Origin: Ophiosphaerella korrae
Lineage: Eukaryota > Ascomycota > Dothideomycetes > Pleosporales > Phaeosphaeriaceae
Assembly: GCA_028456385.1 (NCBI GenBank)
Contig: JALNQF010000307.1
Location: forward strand, 1-49,776
Direction: 5' to 3'
DNA: 49,776 nucleotides
The notes below the pieces were generated by a model. The model saw only the letters and a list, made by a program, of their open reading frames with translations. It was not told the origin of the DNA and ran no database searches. The translations under genes were made by a program, and so were the position numbers. Below, piece after piece: positions 44,205 to 49,776 of the stretch (its first letter is position 1; each line of letters starts with the position of its first letter).

Positions 44205-44636
44205 TGTAATAGGTATTACTAGGGTCGACTTCCTAATACCTAATCGTAGTATTAGTAGATTAAGAGGTAATATTAAAAGCTCGTGTTGTAATCTACAATA
44301 GACTTATAAATAATAGAAGATGTTTTGTAACTGTTTTATATTAGCGCTCTATAGTTAGGAGATTAAATTACTAATAGTATCCTAATAATACGTATTGCTA
44401 CTAACTATATACTTATTATAATCTATAATCTATAGTTGTTAAGATTAGTAGATTATAGATTACCCTAATCTATAATCTATTTATGCTAAGAATCTACAGA
44501 TTATAGATTACCCTAGGTATCCTAGTTATGTGTAGTCTCCTAATTAAGTTCGTGTCCCTCTAGGTTATATAGGTCTAAGCTAGTTGTTATAGGGCTAATT
44601 GGTTCTATCTATAGTTCTTCTATTACTGTTGTAACA
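44205..44636 (-). repeat. Family B copy 2 5' LTR (right end in window)
   Basis: 432 bp, ending TGTTGTAACA on the plus strand. It is slightly less mutated than its partner (TGTAACA against CGTAATA at the end). The AAGAG duplication follows. Confidence 0.9.
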
Positions 44637-44641
44637 AAGAG

Positions 44642-45000
44642 ACTTTTATATATTAGAACTAGAACACGTTTAGTACGCGTTCTAAATATAATCTATATCT
44701 TTATACCTTAATTATATAGCTAAGGATTGTCTTATAGTCTAGTAAGCTCCTATTACTTTTCTTAATTATTAGAATAACGTACGCTAGCCTATTCTCTAAG
44801 TATTTAGGATATATAAGAACTATAGGGATATATTAGACGTCTACTATAGTTAGTAGGCCTCTTTAACTACTACTAGTAGTAAAAAGTATCTTATTATCCT
44901 AGAAGATATTAAAATTACGTTTAGATAGCGTTTTATTTATTTGTATCTAGTTACTACTACTATTATTACTACGAGTTAGGTATATAGGTAAAGTAAACTT
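44642..45000. repeat. ACGCGT-motif array, continued
   Basis: Paired ACACGTTTAGTACGCGTTC at about 44655-44675, and a second degenerate pair near 44930, continue the array interrupted by family B copy 2. Confidence 0.5.
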
Positions 45001-45132
45001 ATTACTAATTTTAAAACTTAGGTTAATATTAGTAGAAGTTAGTTACTAAATACTAAATAGGTTATATAGTATAAATAAGCTATTAAGTTAATCTATTATT
45101 AGAGAAAAGTTTATCTAACTATAAACTTTTGT

Positions 45133-45272
45133 TTAGTTAAGATAAGAATTTTTTTTTTAGCTAAAAGCGGCTAATATGCCTATTGTAGTTTAGCGCTATC
45201 TTAACTAAGGTAAATCTATAGTTAGTTAACCTACTACCTCTCTTATAATAGTATTAGTAGGTTAACTAACTA
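45133..45272. repeat. Two nearby inverted repeats
   Basis: A perfect 18-bp arm pair lies at 45219-45236 and 45255-45272 (core GTTAGTTAACCTACTA) around an 18-nt loop. A 12-bp pair TTAGTTAAGATA (45133-45144) and TATCTTAACTAA (45197-45208) lies just before it. Perfect pairing inside RIP DNA is unusual, because the two arms would need matching mutations. Confidence 0.8.
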
Positions 45273-45379
45273 AGCTAGCTAATAGGGTTCCGAGCTACCC
45301 CTTAGAAATTAGCTATCTATCTAAAAATTATGTTTATTTACTTAACCTAGTTACAATTGCTACTCTATACATATAGACT

Positions 45380-46345
45380 AGAGAGTTCTAGCTACTACTT
45401 TAGTTACTACTCTTCTTACTTTTCTTTCTACTACTTTACTATTATTTTATAACTCTAAAAGAGTAGAAGCTTATATAGCTACTATAATTATCTCTATATC
45501 TATAAATTATTAATTTAAGTCTATATAAACTTTCTTTTATAGCTATAAAGGCTTAAAAGCTTTAAGTTAACTATAAAGTCTTTTATTCTCTACTTTAAAT
45601 ACTACTATATATATATTTACTACTATAAGTACTTTACCTACTTTTTTAAAGAGCTAGTAAGCTTTATAACTAATACTCTTATTTTTATAAAGCTTTCTTT
45701 AAGCTATAAAAAGATTATAAGAACTATAAAAAGTATAGAAGTAGCTCTTAATAAGTTAAAGCTAATTTAGATATAGTAGTATAATAGGTCTTTAGGTTAC
45801 TTAAAATAAGTTAACTACTTAGTTAATATTTAATAGATAGATACTTATAATAGCTTATCTTACTTATATAATTCTGTTAGTAATAGTAGCCTCTTAAGAT
45901 TTATAGTAAGATATAATAAAGCGCTCTTTCTTAATAAGTACTATATTATTAAAGTAAGATAGTACCTAGATCTACTATTAGTAGAGCTTCTTTATAACTA
46001 AGAAGACTAAAAAGTCTAGAAGCTATAAGACGTATAAAAAATAAGTAAGTAGAAATAGAAGCTAAACTTTATTTTACTTATAGGCCTATAAGAATTTAAT
46101 ATTAATATAGCTACTATAGCTATCTAAAATAAGTATCTTCTAATAATTATCTAAAGGCGCTATATTAGGTAGAAATACGTATCTTATCTACTTAGTACCT
46201 ATTATATTAAATATCTATCTATTCTTAGAGGTTATATAAAGCTAGTTAGGAATTAATATAAGAAACTAGGTACTTTAAAGGTTCTTCTCTATAAATATAA
46301 CTAAATAGTGTAGTTCCTTACTTATAGCTAATATATACTTAATTA
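45380..46345 (+). pseudogene. Unidentified RIP-degraded frame
   Basis: A plus-strand frame of about 310 codons is interrupted only by TAA/TAG. It holds a few protein-like stretches (SYKKIIRTIKSIEVALNKLK, YLYNSVSNSSLLRFIVRYNK, YLDLLLVELLYNQED). No family is recognised. RIP removes TGA from every frame, so the frame itself is weak evidence. It may be part of a transposon interrupted by family B copy 3. Confidence 0.25.
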
Positions 46346-46375
46346 TTAATACCTACTTATAGTTTTTTAGTAACT

Positions 46376-46823
46376 TGTTATAATAGTAATAAGAGAAATC
46401 GAGATAGAACTAATTAGTCCTAGCTTAGCTACTAACAAAGTATAGGATTAGTAAGGTAATAACTTATAAGATAATAAACTTAATTAGGAGACGAAACTAT
46501 AATAAGGATACGTAATAAATTTATAAATTTATAATCTTAGTAAATATAAAGTTATAAAGCTAACTTTATAAATTTGTAATCTTAGTAAATATAAAGTTGT
46601 AAAGTACTAAGAAGGTACTAAGTATATAGTAGTAATAATACGCATTATTAGGATAGTATAAGTAATCTAATCTCTAACTAAGAGTAACAATACTTAACAT
46701 CGCAAGAATCTTCTATTATTTATAGCCTATTACTTAATTACTATATAAGCTTTTATTATTACTTTCTAATCTACTAACAATATATAAGGGTTACTTATAG
46801 TTAATAATAAGCGCCCTATTATA
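46376..46823 (+). repeat. Family B copy 3 5' LTR
   Basis: Begins TGTTATAATAGTAATAAG and ends CCCTATTATA. About 448 bp, aligned with both LTRs of copy 1. It retains AGAAATC, the uninterrupted MITE target, near 46394-46400. Confidence 0.85.
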
Positions 46824-46879
46824 CCTTACTAATTTAGTTATTAGGAGAAGCGAATCGTAAGTAGCGTATAGTCTAAGCC

Positions 46880-47950
46880 AATATAATAGTAGAAAGTTTA
46901 ACTAAGAAAAGAGGTAAAGTACCTCTAAGTAGTTATAAATTAGATAATACTATATAGAAAGTAATTAAAGACTACATAAACAACTTAATCTTAGAAAAAG
47001 AAGATATAAAGCTAGTAATTAACGCTTTAGAAGTATAGAATAAAGAACTATAAGACTATATAAAGTAAAACAAAGTATAGATTAAGGTTATTATAGTAGG
47101 ATAAAATTAGATAGAATAAATTACCTAGAGACTAGAAATAAGTACAACAAAGAAACTACCTAAAATACCTATACTTAAGAAGTTTAATAAAATAAGGGAA
47201 AAACTAAGACCCTTTATAGTATTAGTATAACTTTAGATAAATATATAAGTACTACACTTTAATAGTAAAGATAAGAAGGTAATATATATTAGAGTATACT
47301 TTAAAGAGGATATAATAAGATAGTTTAAACTTTACTAGATAGATTATATAATATACGCTCTAGGAATATAAAAAGATAAAACAAGAGTTATCTTTAGAAG
47401 TTATAAATACATTACTAAATAAATAAGAGTAGTATTTAAAGATATAGATATTACCTAATAAGCTAAAGAGAATCTTAAAAAGCTTATATAATATAAAAGT
47501 ATTCTTAAATATATATTATAGTTTAAACAACTATTATAAAATATAGAATAAAATATACTATCTCTAATATTATAATTTAAATAAGGACTAAAGTTAAAAA
47601 TTTAGTATAAAATAATCTATATAGAAAAGCTAAGGATATTAGAAGCCCTAAAATAATAGGTAATACAAGTTAATAACAACCTCTAGGAATAGAGAATAAA
47701 CAAATATAGAAGATAACCTAGAAACTAAAATACTACAGACCCTATAATCCTTAACGTTTATAAAGATAAGAAGAAAAAGAAGAATAAAGACTTTACGTAC
47801 TTTAACTATAGTAAGAAAGGGTACTATATAAAAGACTATTAATTAAAGAAAAAAGATATAGTATATTATAAATATAGGAAACTAGGACACTTTATAAAAA
47901 AATATAGAAGTAAGGACCTAAAGAAAGAAATATAGTTAAAAATAACTAAG
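46880..47950 (+). pseudogene. Family B copy 3 gag, RIP-killed
   Basis: Collinear with copy 1 gag: KFNKIREKLRPF near 47180-47215, and two knuckle blocks at about 47805-47925 with Tyr at Cys positions. Stops at Gln codons are frequent. Confidence 0.8.
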
Positions 47951-49047
47951 AATAAGAAGAAAGTACTAAAAGTATAGGCTAAACCTTAGAAAAAGGTAGC
48001 TAAGAGTAGAGAAATATAATATATAATACTTAACTAAACCTTTTATTATAATAATAACTACTATATATACCTTTCTAGTAAATAAAGAGAAGGATAGTTT
48101 CTATAGAAGAATAGAGTAGTAGTAATAAAAGAAAGTAGAACTTAAGTATAGCTTAAAGAAATAACGTGTATAATAGACCTACTAATAGAAGACTTAGAAG
48201 GAGAGAGACCCTAGACCTTATTAATTTACGCTAATAGACTAGTAGAAAATAAAGAGACTACTATAGTCTCCTCTAAAAGACTAAGAGGAGATAAGAACTA
48301 AGATAATATAAGAGGTATAAAGTATACTTAGTTAGAAATATATAGTTATAATAGCTATATAATAATAAATATAGTAGAATAAAACAAGTAATAGTAGTTT
48401 ATTTAGAAATACTTACTAGTTATAAGTATAGAAAAAGCGTACAAAGACTAAAAAAAATAAAATCTTAAGGAAATAAAGTTTATAATATTCTAAAAACAGA
48501 TAGAATAAAATATAGTTATAGTAAAAAGGAAACTTATATAACAAGAATAGTAATACTTTATAAAGAAAACGTAATAGATTAATAAAGCCTATATACTATA
48601 TATACTAATAGTATACTATATCCTAGTAATAATAAGGCCTAGTATAGACAAATATTAAGTAGAGGACAATAAAAGAATAGATCTAGAGTATCTAGTATAT
48701 TTTAAAATATCCTAGGTATTATACCTAAATATAAACTACTACTTATATAGAGAATTAAAAGTATAAAATTATATATAGTTAATATAAAGAGGAGGATATA
48801 ATTATCTAAAAGTAATCTTAAGAAAAGATATCTAAGGTTAGGAAATAACTAAAATACCTAACGAAGAATCTATATTAATTAGACTAGGACCTAAGCTCTC
48901 TAAAGAATATATTTAAAGAAGACTATAGTATAAATATATATACAATAAATATCTAAAACACAAGAATTATAAATAGAAGATAGAGTAACAGCCCTAAAAG
49001 GATAGACAATTTACTAAACTACCTAAGTAAAAATAGCTATAGTAGGG

Positions 49048-49776
49048 TGACACGAAAAAAAAGCCTAAAAAAAAGTTATAGTTTTTAACTAGTAATAACT
49101 CTATATAACGAGGGTTCGTTAAACACTTAAGACTCTCGTAAACTCTAGTACAAGTTAGGGGCGGGGCCGATACACCAAAGATTATGACATTGTATAGTTG
49201 TAATCTAAAGCGAGGCCGGTGCGCTATATAGGCGCATAAAAGGCTCGATACTTGCGAAGAGAGTAAAGCAAGTATTATTCTCTCTTAGATACTAGTAGTA
49301 CTATTAAATACTATCTGTTATCCCTTCACTATCTCCTGTGGCCTACAGTAAGTACTATTATCTTCTAGCTACCTCTTAACACTCTACGAATAAAATAGCT
49401 AAAAATATAAGCGAATATAAATCCTAAAGAAAATATCAGGGTCTATATTTTAGTCTACTACGATTTTTGATTACTAAGCGGATGCGAGCTAGGATTTAAA
49501 CTATTTCGAGGACTTTTTTTTAAGCTAACTTTAAAGCTTAATAATTTTTTATTTTTAGTATCTTTTTCTATTATTTTTTAGTATAAGTTAGATACATATA
49601 GTTAAATTAATATAGTAGAGTTATACGTAATTCTAATTATTTAAAGAGTAGATATTAAGTAAAAGGTATAAAAGTAAACTTTTACTAAAAACTTATATTT
49701 ATTAGCTATAACCTATTAGTATTAATACTTAGTAGAATAATATTTAGCTATTATATAGTCCTACTAACGTTTTTTT
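49048..49776 (+). mobile_element. Probable start of a third LTR element, cut by the window end
   Basis: Unrelated sequence begins TGACACG exactly where family B copy 3 breaks off. A TG..CA segment at 49048-49381 (ending CTCTTAACA) holds a TATA-like CTATATAGG and CATAAAAGG near 49225-49241, as an LTR would. The stretch 49130-49250 is less RIP-mutated (GGGGCGGGGCCGAT). The second LTR and coding domains would lie beyond the window, so this is tentative. Confidence 0.35.

Larger units (their letters stand above)
37597..44636 (-). mobile_element. Ty3/Gypsy chromovirus, family B copy 2, full length, RIP-inactivated
   Basis: A 7.0-kb minus-strand copy of family B. LTRs lie at 37597-38027 and 44205-44636 (431 and 432 bp). 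Target duplication AAGAG is at 37592-37596 and 44637-44641. The polypurine tract is at 38028-38044 (complement). Gag, pol and the antisense cysteine-cluster frame are in the same order as in copy 1. It lacks the nested solo LTR and the MITE seen in copy 1. It is inserted within the ACGCGT-motif array. Confidence 0.92.
46376..49047 (+). mobile_element. Family B copy 3, 5' part only
   Basis: 5' LTR (46376-46823), gag (46880-47950) and the gag-pol spacer are collinear with copy 1 12233-15290, without the nested solo LTR. Homology stops at about 49040, where unrelated sequence begins with TGACACG. No protease, RT or 3' LTR follows within the window. It is RIP-mutated throughout. Confidence 0.85.

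Noticed and set aside
45380..46345. Absence of TGA stops as proof of a coding frame
   Set aside because: RIP removes TG and CA everywhere, so TGA is scarce in all frames. The criterion was not used alone here or elsewhere.
1..49776. A new defence, toxin or biosynthetic gene system
   Set aside because: No gene cluster with linked functions was seen. The unusual content is in the transposons and RIP pattern.

Overview
The window looks like accessory DNA from a filamentous ascomycete (Pezizomycotina, possibly a dothideomycete; this is inference). Short-intron genes with GT..AG borders and CTRAC-like branch sites sit in islands of ordinary composition. Between them lie long AT-rich blocks in which TG and CA have almost vanished in favour of TA. 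Conserved Trp and Gln codons there have become TAG or TAA. This is the signature of repeat-induced point mutation (RIP) on transposons.

Layout. 1-870: RIP-degraded array with paired ACGCGT-like motifs. 900-2373: an intact short-chain dehydrogenase gene with a repeat-rich upstream region. 2374-4588: unassigned DNA plus the 3' end of an unrecognised gene. 4589-11410: a complete RIP-killed Ty3/Gypsy chromovirus, family A, with LTRs and a GCGTC target duplication. It splits the unrecognised gene, which resumes at 11411-12195. About 12233-19776: Gypsy family B copy 1, carrying a nested family A solo LTR (14315-14716) and a 163-bp MITE in its 3' LTR. 19777-26310: low-RIP island holding only broken genes: a chromate transporter, a GT90 glycosyltransferase with membrane segments, a truncated secreted protein and a kinase fragment. 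26313-28776: a pogo/Fot1-type transposon with TA duplications, cut by a second copy of the 163-bp MITE. 29241-29639: a second MITE type with TA duplications. 29640-32640: island with a Myb/SANT-like relic, a DDE transposase relic and one intact three-exon gene for a small secreted protein (31398-32096). 32640-37596 and 44642 to about 45000: the ACGCGT array again, split by family B copy 2 on the minus strand (37597-44636, AAGAG duplication). About 45000-46375: unidentified RIP-degraded DNA with strong inverted repeats. 46376-49047: family B copy 3, 5' part only. 49048-end: probable start of another LTR element.

The genes do not form a pathway. Only two look functional: the SDR and the small secreted protein. 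The most unusual signals are three. First, a cysteine-cluster plus basic/coiled reading frame lies antisense to pol at the 3' end of both Gypsy families. Second, the edges of RIP blocks fall inside single elements, so one LTR or TIR is ruined and its partner spared. Third, there is the long ACGCGT-motif array. No CRISPR array, operon, rRNA or tRNA gene was seen.
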